Assembly (NCBI RefSeq): GCF_949628265.1
Contig: NC_088787.1
Span: forward strand, 18,094,501-18,158,500
DNA from: Cloeon dipterum
Lineage: Eukaryota > Arthropoda > Insecta > Ephemeroptera > Baetidae
Length of the DNA: 64,000 nucleotides
Direction of reading: 5' to 3'
Part shown: positions 49,901-61,900 of the stretch, one piece after another
Layout of the letters: each line of letters begins with the position of its first letter
Position numbering within the stretch: the first letter of the stretch is position 1
The notes under the pieces: generated by a model
The model's input: only the letters and a program-made list of their open reading frames with translations
The model's database searches: none
What the model was told of the DNA's origin: nothing
Program-made: the position numbers and the translations under genes

Positions 49901-52900
49901 CCCAAAGAGATGCTAATATCACAAATGCAGCTGGAGGACAAGAAGATGCGCTCTTACGCCGTTGTTCCTCCGATTCTTCTTGACAGCAAGCAGAGACGTT
50001 ACGTGTTCATCAACACAAATGGGCTAATAGAAGACTACGAACAGGAGTACAAGGAAAGAACTCACATTAACATCTGGACTAATGAAGAAAGAGATATATT
50101 CAGAGAAAAATACTTCACGGTTCACAAGGAGGTGCGTTTAAAACTTGAAAATATTCCAACCCAGCCTCTGGAAAATTAATTTTGTCATGCTTTACGCCCT
50201 GATTGATTAATTCCAATTCCCACAGCTTTCCAAGAACTTCTCAAACATCGCTCAAGCACTAGATAAAAAGTGCACCAGCGAATGTGTACAGTATTATTAT
50301 TTGACGAAGAAGAGTGAGAACTACAAACAAATGTGCAAGCGGCCAAGGGCTCGACCAAGGAACAAGACCAACGCAGCCAAGCCTGTTGCTTCAGGTACTA
50401 TAAACTGAATCGTCTCTTTGGTCAAATACTAATGTACATTTTGAGCAGGAAGCGGTCAGTGTCTACCTCTGAACATCGACATTTCGTCAGGAGTTACAAC
50501 TAGGCAATCTCTGGCTTCGGCAATAAGAGATCAGTCCAAGCCTGAAATCATCCAGAACAATAATTCAAATCAAAATAGGAATAACCCTACAATGACTGCT
50601 CCCAGTGAGGAGTCAACCACCACCACCACCACCACTACCACCACCACCACCAACAACAGCAACACACAACCACCAGCTCCCATTAAGGAAGAAAAGATTA
50701 GGCAAGTTTATATAATGAAACCAGAATAGTTTTGATTTACAACTGTAAATATCTTTTTAGTGATTCACCGACTGTTAGCACGACAAAGCCAACTAAACCT
50801 AACAAACAGGTCGAGAGTGACAGCAGTGATGAAGAGCAAGAATGTGAGTACAGCTTTTTATTATGTCATGTACATTTCATATTTATTGCTTCAGTTGTGT
50901 ATTTTATGTAGCTTTTTTGTCAGAGAAGCGGGATTTTTTCTAAATACTGTCTAAATTAACACCAATATATTTTTGGATTATTTATTAAGAAAGGCGCTAT
51001 TATCTTTGGCGTCGGTTTTGAATAGGAACTACATTTTAACAATGAGCTAAGGTCTGCAGTTAGCAGCTTTACAGGCTCAAAATCGTAAAGACTAGATTTT
51101 TTGGCCTGGCAAAACAGTTGCATCGAATTAGAGATTCGAAAGATGCAGAGGGCAGGCCAGATGAGCGAGCTGTTGCTGAATAAGCCAAAATATGCGAAAT
51201 TTTGCCTCAAATTTTTCGATTCTGTTTTTATAATTGATTTGTATTTCTTTGGAAATTGCTTAATACCTTTCATTAAAATTTTGATAGTTATCTAGTAAAT
51301 ATTTATATTTTTTTCATTATTCCTTTCTTATTAACTCTTTCATTTTTCATTGATTTGTAATTTTTTTTCCAAATATTGAGAGAAGAACCATTTCTATTTA
51401 GGAAAAAATTTATTGCGGAGCGATAATTTACAGTGCCACCGTGTTAAGACGCACAAAAGATCGACTGTCGACACTCATTCAATTCGGTTTAAACGTAGGG
51501 GTTTTAGCTTGCGGCTCCGTCTTGCTGTTGGAATCTTCCTCTTGCTCGGCGTGACACATCTTTCGGTGTTTGTGCACAAAGTAGTAGCTGGGAAACTTGC
51601 TACCGCAGCTCTTGCAGGGATAGTACTGGACGTTCATGTCGAGCAGCTTATTCCTGGGCGCGCTGTTGTCCTTGAGGTTGGCCGTCAGCTTCAACACGTC
51701 GTATGTGACGGGGTTGATGTGTCTCCGAGTGTGCTTCTGGTAGCAGTATTGGCTCTTGAAAGTGTGGTTGCAGTAAACACACTTGTACACCGACTCACCG
51801 TCTTTGCTGCTCGTTCTCTGTTTTCCCTGTGGAAATTCAAAGCATTAGTTGCGCATTACTCCCGGAAAACTTTTCGCAAACGGAAGGCAAAGAGCTGATT
51901 TAAATGTCGCCAAAGGGAAACTAACCATATCATCTGTCGAGTTCTCGTCTGGTTGATCCATAGAATTGTTCTAAAAATCGAGAACGTTTGAATGGAAGCA
52001 AAGTAATTTATTTCAAAGAATGTTGAGAGTTTAAGATAGCAGCGGAAGGTCTCAACACGCTACGCATGTCACCGTAATTTCAACTCACCTCCTCCTCGGT
52101 TGACTCTTCTTCCGAATCTGCCGCTTTCTCGGAGCAAGCCACATTCTCCGTCCCGTATTTGTCGTTTAGGACACGATGGAATCGGACTGGACCGTCGCAA
52201 CATGCCACGTCTAGAATGACCCGTCCCGATTTTCCATCATCGTCCTTGATAGCCTCCACTGAGATTTGCAGCGTCTTCTGCGGCTTTGGCTGCTTCTCGG
52301 CGGCCACTTTGTTGACAGACTTGAACAGCGACTCGCTCGAGCGTAAAATAACGTTGCGGCCGAGACGGATAGTGTCGCTCTTCTTCATCATGCACGGCAG
52401 CGGCTTGTGCGTGGCAACTGGCTTGAAGACGAAGGTGAGGGCCGCGGTCCGCTTGCAGGCTAACTCGTACTGCTCCATTTTGACCAAAAACTCGCGGCAT
52501 ACGTCCAGGGCTTGCGGCATTTGCAAAACATGCGCCATGGAGAGAACACTGAAAATATTCCATATACATAAATCCACTGCTATAATAGAAGTGTCGCGTC
52601 TAAATACAGTTAGTAACCATAAAAGACACGTTGCGACTTTTTGCTTCAATGGCTAAAACATATAACATAACACAATTTATTAAGCATCGGAAATTATGTA
52701 GAATTAAACAATCAAACTTTCATAAATTGCTCACTTCGGCAAGCCACAAAATGTTATTTGATTATTTCCATTATCAGTCTATCAAATTGTATAGATTAAT
52801 GAAAAAATCTATTGACGTTTCTTCCAATGTAATTATTAGTTCAGCTGAACATCAAATACGTCAAATTTGGTTAGACTATCAAAGGCCTAATTGGAACTAA

Positions 52901-55900
52901 CCCGTAAATATTATGTTGGTGGACGTTCAGATATCCAGAGTAAATAAAGGTGAGGAGAACGTCGAATGCGTCAGCGGAAATGTTGGGCAGATGAAGGGTT
53001 TGGGTTTCTGGGAGAAGACTGGCCAGCATGGTCTTCAAATAGCCGCTGTTGTTTGACAGCAGAGCTCGGTGGGCTGCGAAGTGGCGTTCCTCAGGGCCCA
53101 CCACGAGCACGATATCGGCGGCCGGGAACGCTTTTTGAACGCCACTCAGCCACTGTTGCACGCTGTACTCCATCTTTTTCCGCTGAAACAGTAATGATTT
53201 TCTTGGGTGTAGGCTCATTGTAAAGTTGATATCAGAAAGTTTTATATTTCAATGCGTTAGTTGGGTCTTTCTCATAGAGACAAATATTTTTTAAATTTTC
53301 AAGGATATGCATGTAGTTCTAATAAAATTGAAAGTTACAACCATTTCTTACTATTACAAAACTTTAGGCAAACTATATTTCATCTAACTCACATTTAAAA
53401 AGGTTGCAAAATAATTAATTTTTTATTTAGGAAATCTTGCCGAATTAAACGATTTCGTTCGTTCAATTTCTCGCACTGGGGAACGTGACAGATCTTGTAA
53501 ATAATAGATTCCATCAAACACACAAGAAAGTCATTTGGACCTAGAAAGCTAAAATGTCTGAAAATATATTTATTGTTACATATTAACCGCAATAAACAAT
53601 TAAAATAGAAGTGCAAAATGACACGCTGCTAATTGATTTGTCTTGCAAATATTGTCTCACTCTCGTCTGAGTTTGATCAGTTGCACTCACGTTTGTTTAA
53701 CTTTGTCAACCTCGCACCATTGAGCACACAGAACTTCGACGGAAATGTCTTGACACTTGAGCTGATCTTGCAAATTTAAAGAGTGGCGAAAGTCGCGGTC
53801 GTTCACGTCCTAAGAATTTGCAAAAATCGGGCGAACTCGTCCGGCAGTGGTGGATTACCTCTTGCGGACGACGCTGATCTGCGAGTGATTAGAAAATTGG
53901 CGTAATTCGCAACTCGAGTCGGGAAAAAGGAAAAGGTGGAAGGCGCGGCTTGGCCGACGATCGGCGCCGCGATTGGCGGGCAAAGGTGTGGCCGACTCGC
54001 GCACACGCGGCGCCCGCCACAGATAGGCTCTCGGGGTTGAACGGGGGTGTAGCCGCCGCTCCGTCAGAATCCCCTCGCGAATTCATTCTCTTTGAAGCAA
54101 AAATTTCGTGTGGAATAACTGATCAAATATTTTTAATGAAAAACAAGCAAAATTCGCTGCGAGCAGCCACGCATAATGTATTACGGCTTTGTAATCAAAC
54201 CCGGCAGCAGGAGGAACCGAGCGTTCTTGCGTTTCTTCAGCACTCTTCGAAACCGTCGCCTATGGCATTCACATTGATTGATCAACTTAATTTTGATTCG
54301 TTTGATGCCGTAATTGAGCCCATGCAATTCTTTAATGTTTAAATTTGGATAAGCATTTAGCCATTTTTTAATTTCACCTTTCTGTTCGGAATTGCAAGGA
54401 TTTTATTTAAGAGCAAAGTTTTATTTCAACCGGCACCTGCTGGCAACACACAATATCATCACGAGCGAATATTATTATTTATTGGACACCATCTGTGTAC
54501 GACTTAATTACAATTTTGTTGCTTATAACAGGATGCTAGGGCATTATTTTTTGCATGGGAGTATCGAAAATTTAATGATTCGAGCCTCCGTAACTGGTTT
54601 GGAGATGAGTCAGTTTCTACCGCTTTGCATTAAAATTGTGTTATAAAATCCAATTATTAATCCTCCTTTGTGTTTTTCTGTGTTAATCGCATTATTTATC
54701 TTCCTGAAGTCCACTATTGCGTATATTATTAACCCAAGAAGCAAATGTGCGAATATTTTTTTAAAGGCAATCTAGAAAACTAGTGAGTTTTTTCTATCAA
54801 ACTACCTTGTTTAATCTTCAAATGATTTCTTGGTAGGAAAATGAAAATAAGAATTAATCCTCGCTGAAAAGAGTTTTTAAATCACTTTTTATTTATTAAA
54901 GAAATATAAACTCTGCGTGAAATTATATTTTCATTATACAACGAAAGTTATTTTTGAACTGCTGAATTTTTGTGAGGGATGCCAAGTGGCGGGGTTGGTC
55001 GTCACTTGTATCCTCTTTTCGATTTTACTCAGAAATGAGTACAGCCGGACGTTTCCAAAGATCGCGTCGATCGCTGATTCAGAATTATCTGCAGCTAATA
55101 CTGCGGTTATGAATTTTGTTTTCGAATTAAGTTGAGGAATGCCGAAACAGCTGCTTTACAGTGCGAGAACGTGTTATGTGATTTTTTCCTCACAGAATTT
55201 TCCCTAATAGCTCATGAATTAAATTTTCCACACAGAGTAGAGCTACTCAGTTTGTCTTAAATTTAAAGATTAATCCTGTATATGTATTTATTTCTATGTC
55301 TTAAAATAAAATAAGTTTTCAATGGATAATACAGGTCAAAGTTGTAAAAATTTTAACTGTCTTTTTAAAAGTTATTCATTACCACAGTTGAGACTCATTA
55401 ATTAGCTCAATGAATTGAATCAAATATTAGAAAGCCGCAGCTGATTGTTCTCTGAATCAAAAACCTTTTAGAGTTGTGAAAGACTTACAGACCAGTGGCT
55501 TAAGTGAAATATTTTAACTCCTCTCACTTGTTGCCTTTGAAAGTAAAATATTCGTTCAGTAAATAATTTTTTCAGATTCTTAAGATATTGTTGGTCCTTT
55601 GGAGAACGTTCCAGAATTAAAATCGGCAGTTTTATGGTCATATCATGAAAATTAAAATGCGCAAAAATTTATTTTAAGATCGTCCTTGAGTAACAATATT
55701 GTACCGACAAAATCTTAACGCATTGTTTTTATTCAGAAAAAAACCGCACATTTCAGCCAGGGTTAACTGAGTTGATAGACGTGCATTTAAACGAGAGCAG
55801 GCGAGTGTGAAAAACAAAACCGGAATCGCGCGTATTTGCATTCTGCCACGCTGGGTGCGTGTATTTTTAATGAGATTCACTCGTGTTTATGAAACACACA

Positions 55901-58900
55901 ACATGCATACTCGAAAGCGAGTGGTCCGCGCGCGAATTGTCAAAAATCATTTGTCATCGTCACACAGGTGGACGCAGCGGCGATCACACGCTCGCCAGCG
56001 TTAATGCCATACGCTGGTGATGAATAATTAACAAAAATTCCTCAGTTTGAAATGCACGAAAAAGCTGCCGGACGTGCAAGTGAGCCAGGGAATTAGCATG
56101 AGACGTGGCGGCTGATTCAATAATTGGAGCGGCTCGTGTGTGTGTGTGTGAGTGCGAGCATCAGCATCCATCCCGCATCGGCGGCTGTAAATAATGAATT
56201 AAAAATCGCGCTGTATTAGCATCACAAACGTTGGCGGGCGGACGGCGTGGCGCTCTCTCCCCCTCTTGGAGTAATTGTATGAAAAAACAAACAATCCACC
56301 GCCGCCCTTGGGAGCTCGAATTTGTGGAGGGATGCTTTTGTGCCTCTGACCAAATAATAAATACCGTGAAACGCAGTTAATCTAAATAAGAGCTCCTCTC
56401 GCGCAAAATTGAGCTTGTTTTCTCTACCCTGCTCGTTTTCCGCTTGAAATAAGTGCTGAAAAGCGAAATTCGGTCGTTAGTTCATTAACAAGCTTCCCCG
56501 TTTTTGCCAACACGGATACATTAAATGTACCCTTTGTTTGACCACCTTCCTCGTTATCGCCGATGTTCACAACTTTGAACTCGCCAAATTTTAAAATAAC
56601 GAAGGATTTTGAGTTAGTAAGTCTTCGTTTAACAAGTCTCCATGTAGATGTAGACATAATATTGATGCTAAAATACACTCTCAATTAAATACCACGGTCT
56701 AAGTAAAATAGGTTATGTAGACGTCAGATGCCAATAAGGAAATACCATTTTTCTTCTTTACGCAAACTCCGTTTAACTAATGTGTCTAGCTTCGAGCCAA
56801 ATGTAATTTGTAAGATAAAAGCTCTTGAACATATCCAATTGCTCAAAATGTAAAAATAGAGGTCGTTGATAACTTGTATTGCTCAATCAAAAATCGTCTT
56901 CGGTGTCGGTTTCATTGCCCCACGGGTAATATAGAAATAATATTTTTAGGGATGCTTCTGTAACTTTAAGTGAAAATTTCTTCATTTCTCTGCCAAGTGG
57001 TCTCTGGTGTGAGAACTCCACTCTCATATTTCTTTGTGGCGTGTTCAGTTACTTTTATCCTTAAAGTAAAAAACAAACATATCAAAAAATGGATTAGATC
57101 TTGAGGCGGACGATGGCTTCATAGGTAAATTATTTGAAATTTCTGTTTTGAGTGTCATAAACTCTTTCATCACAAACGGCGAGTTTCTCATTAGTGCGTG
57201 ATTCAATTAGCGAAGATTTGGCACACCCCGTCGGATTCTGCCTGCCGCTCCACACACTCTTGCTGGTGCAATTTGAGTTAATTAAGCGGCGCGGACCCTC
57301 GCGGTTGATTTTTCAAGTCTGAGCGCGCAGATCAAACTTTGCGGGCTGAAAGAATGGAGCAGCTTTGCCAGGGTCCCTCGGGAACGGTGCGCACGGGCGA
57401 AATGAAGTGCTTTATGATGTGATGACGCAGCTCGCCGCCTACCGACGGACCGGCCGACCGGCTCTTCAGCTCTCCGCCGCTATCTTCCGCCCCATTCCTC
57501 GAGATTCCGAACTGAAAAATTGGTCGTTTTCCCTCGGACGCGTATCGATTTTCAGCGGCAGCGCTCGCTCGTTCGCTCGGCGGGCTATTTAATCTGCAGG
57601 CTTCATTGAAAATTCATGAATTATGCTGTTGTTTGAGCAGAATCATTTGTAATTCTGTAACATCATCACTGCGGAGAGGTCGAGCGCGCCGGGGAGAAGA
57701 AAATGTAATTGAAACGCCGCCCTCGCCGCCTCCGCGTGTCAAATTAGCTCTAATCAATTAATCAGGCTGTTTGCCGGTGCGCTCAAATTATTAACCACCA
57801 GTAATTTCGCCAATAGCTCGAGATATTGTGCCCGATGTATATCCACAATTACCTCGAGTGCTTTGTTAGTCTCGTATGGGGGAATTCGGAATTTTCCGCG
57901 TTTCGCGCAAGTCTGGAATCCTCTCGCTTTCTTCAGTGTTCACTTGATTTATATAGAAGTACAAAAATTACAAAGAAATTATTGAAATCATTGATTTGAT
58001 AGCTTTTAGTTCGTCATTAACTTAAGTTTAAAAGCAATTAGTAAAAACCTCAGTGGTTTGGCACTCTTCCCGGCATGAACAGCCGTTCGCCATTCCGTTA
58101 TAACTCATGCAACAGACTAATCAATCTAGATTAATATTTTCGTTAACGCTATGTTTCAATTTTTTTCGCGGTTTCCAACTATTTTCTTGGGTGTACCTAT
58201 TTTTTCTCTGGAACTTTGCTCACTGAGCCGCAGCAATATGTATCCGTCGGTAATTAATTAATTAATTAATATAAATTCAGCAGATTTGCGCTCTAACCGT
58301 GTGTATACACAGAGTAGGGCTGCGCCGCTGTTTTAGTTTGATCAAGCTTATTAAACTGAGTGCTGGATGAGGCACGGTTGAATTGATTGAGAGGGGGTTG
58401 ATCCTGTTTCCATGCAGGGTGCCGGAGCACAAGCTCACCTACGTACACATAATAAATGCTCATGGTTAATTGACTCAAAAAAAATCGACTGTTGGTGGTA
58501 TCCCTTTGAAATAAAAATGGAATTTGCCCTGCTCTTGTTACAGGTCTACCGGCTAAAGGTCCACACCATTGTTTTTTATGCAAAAATTTGGTGGAGAACA
58601 GTCGCCCGCTGGCTAAGGCCAAGGCGTCGCAGTATGGCCTGCAGGAGGACCAGGTAGTGCAAGGCGCACGCGTGTGTTCCAACTGCAGGTGCAAGGCCGT
58701 CCGATCCAGCACAATCCAGTGAGTAGTTCAAACCTTTTGCCCCGTAAAAGTGCTAAATTGATAGCAATCAACCTTTCAGGTGCCCCATCCCCAGTTGTAC
58801 AGCTGTTAAAAACAGAGTCAAGAGACTCAAGCCCCTGCCCTCGGCACTTGGAAGCGTCTCTCAAGAGCTGCGAGACTCGATTTTGGCTGATTTGCGTAAG

Positions 58901-61900
58901 TCAGACGCACCAACGCGGTTTTTCTCGTTACTAACTTCACTCGCTGCTCACCAGAAATTGTAGCGGGCGTGACGCACAGCTGCTCAGGCTGCCACTCCAG
59001 GATACTGCGACGGTTAAACCTGAAGAGTGGTAGCAACCCTGACGGTGATGACTGGACGGACAAGGAAGTCGAGGTTTTCTGCAACGCAATCCAAGAGCAT
59101 GGCCCTCATTGGACTAAGGTTGCGACGGCGCTCTCTACCTCCGAAGGCTGCTCTACCAAGACTCACTACCAGTGCAAAGCTTTTTTCCAGAAAAATCAGA
59201 AAAAGCTTGGCCTGAATGCTCTGATGAATGAGTATAGAAAGGTAATTTGCTTGATGCGACGCACAACTAGTTTCATTGAGCTCCCGTGATTCAGAATTCA
59301 AACCCGGAGCATAAACCTACATTGACTGACGAAGAGGAATCGGGATCAAGCACGTCCTCTTGCGAAGAGGAAACTGGCAATGTTCCTGGAGCAGCCAGTG
59401 ACACGGATAGTGCAGCCTCTCCCACCAACGCTGAAGCTAATACTCCTCTGAACCAGCAAAAGCAGTTTACAGGTGCGTATTAAAATTAATTTCTCACTAG
59501 CTATGATATGTAATTTAAATGTAATATGAACTCAATCACGCTTTAATGTTTTCCCTTTTTTGCAATCAATTATTGATTAAGAAGTGCCCGTCATGCTAGA
59601 CCAAATTTTATGTCTGAATGATCTGGAGTTGATATCTTTTGTTATAGTTTGTTTGAATTAAAAACTTTTTGATATAACTAGAGCTCCATTTTCGAATTTT
59701 CCAGATATCCCGCGAGTTCCAGGAGTGAAAGTTGAAAGCTCTGTGATTTCCCCTCGAATAAGCCAAGAAGGCGCGCCCCACGTGACTCACAGAGATGAGT
59801 ACGACAGCTCAGCGACGGTAATGGTCCGAAATTTTTACTGTAGCTTTGCATCCCATCGCATCTATCAATTAACACACATCGGCTGATCAGGCAAACGTCT
59901 GCATTACTAACCAAACGCCATCAATGCTTTTTCTTCTTATCTTATTCTCTCACACTCGCCGACTAACCACATTTCCATTTTTTAACACATTGCGGAGAGG
60001 CTCTTCATTTTTTGGGGATCACACTCACCCTCTTGCCCTAACCATTTTTTGCACCTCTAAAGGCCATAAGCGAACAGAAGTCAAGCTCGCTTTCCTTGAC
60101 GAATTTTTGTAACACGCTTGGCTGTTGTAGGAGACTGCTGACGAAGGCCAAGGAGCGGTCGAGTCCGAGCACAATTTTGCAGGCAAACTGCCTATCAAAA
60201 GTGTCTTAAATCAAACTTCTAGTGTGTCAGTTGATGTGAGTTGATTTAGTTTTTTCTCCCACCAGGGTTTCGGCTCTAATTTAGATTTTCACCTCTAACT
60301 CGATCAAATGCCTCTTGGTTAGAATTTAATTTTATTTTTGGCAGCTGATTGATTTCCTTATTATTTTCGTTAAACTAAGTTTGCTATAATTGAGAAAAAC
60401 CGTAAAAGAAATCAGTAATAAACAGCAACCGAACCCTGTGCTATGCTGTAACGACAAGCAAAGGAACAGTCTGTCGTGCCTTTAAACTCGGCAGCCTTCA
60501 ACACTGGCGGATTGTGTTTCTAGATGAAGGACCTGATGTTGAACGTAATAGAGCGCAGCCTGATGAAGTCTGGCACAAACTCGACGAATGCGGGCGGGTC
60601 CCAGCAAACGCCGACCATCTCCTCGATCCTCGGCACGAACAGGGTCCTCGGAGGTGCCAGCTACCCATCCAGAGAGTACAGGGGCAGTCCGTCGGCACCG
60701 CCGATGTCTTCGACGCCAAACAACGAGCTGCCCAAGGAAGGTCTCGTCGTGATGCAGGTGCAGCAGGCGCTCAAGGAGAACTCGGCCGAGGGCGTCACCC
60801 TGGACCTGAGCACGCGGAAAAGGGGCCCAAGCCCTCATACCAAACTGCACCATCAGCCACCTCCGAAAGCAGCCCCGCCGAGATCGTACGAGCCCATTGT
60901 TTTCAGAGATGTCCCAACAGGACAGCCGCCCATGTATCTGACACAGGTAACCTTTCCATATCTTATCTTAGCCATGTTTATTGTTTATGAAAGCTATGAA
61001 GTAAATTTGACGCAACTGACCGGAACAGGGGAACCCTAGGTTCATCCCGCCCCGACATACTATTTTTTTGTTGGTCATTTTCTTCCAATTTCATAAAAGA
61101 ACACAGGCAAAAAATGCATGTTAGAGCGGAACGTACTCAGGGTTCCCTCGTAAATATTTGACCCTGTTACTATTTTAATGATGAAATAACTATGCCTTGA
61201 AATAATGTCTATTGAGATCCATACTTTCATATGTTGCAGCCGTATCATCCTGCAAAAGGTTCCATCACTCAGGGCACTCCCATGCCAGGAAGCCATCTGA
61301 GCGCTCAGTCCTTTCCTGCGGCTTCAACGAGATATGAAATGCCTACAAAAGGGCAGCTGAAAGAAAGTGGTGGGTCGATTACTCAAGGAACCTCCTTATT
61401 GCTAGAAACTAAGAAAGGTAAATTCAAATCAGAACATACCAGCAGTTTTTCCGATTGCTCCAGCATTTTGTATGATTTGTCATTTACTGTTTCTTTCAGA
61501 CTAGTGCTTTCCAAATTCTCCACAGCCTCTTTGAAATTTACCAATAACGGCATAATTATCTTAACTACGTTCGCTTCAAATCAAATTCGGATTGCGCGCC
61601 CCTCAGCGTGAAATAACTTTTTTCCCCTGTTTCGAATTACAGACCAGAGCGACATCATCATGAGCGACTTCATCACGTCGCAACAGATGCACGTACGCCC
61701 CGCAGAGGCGCCAATGCACCACTACTACCCCATCTACCCAGCCGGCGGCGCGCAGCTGGTGCCGAACCAACAGCGCCAGGGTGTGATCCAGCGCGGCGCG
61801 GCCAAGCCGATGCCCCAGCAGCAGCGGCCGCTGCCGCGCTCTTCGTCACCACCCCCTATGAAGAAGTCCGCTTACCCGCAGGGCCACGAGGCCCTCAACA

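Larger units (their letters stand above)
50844..58543 (+). other. Smr intron 11 (7.7 kb) hosting an opposite-strand gene
   Basis: The donor gaat|gtgag leaves phase 1 and the acceptor ttacag|gtc restores it as a cysteine codon. Within it, 51479-53173 is a BTB zinc-finger gene on the minus strand, with promoter-like GC-rich DNA to about 54080. From 54100 to 58540 I found no coding exon. GC-rich patches at 55900-56300 and 57220-57560 may be regulatory. An attaatta-type tract lies at about 58250-58272. Confidence 0.55.

Noticed and set aside
53690-53800. Open frame upstream of the BTB exon as coding N-terminus
   Set aside because: Contains no ATG in frame and does not join the BTB exon in phase; more likely 5' UTR.
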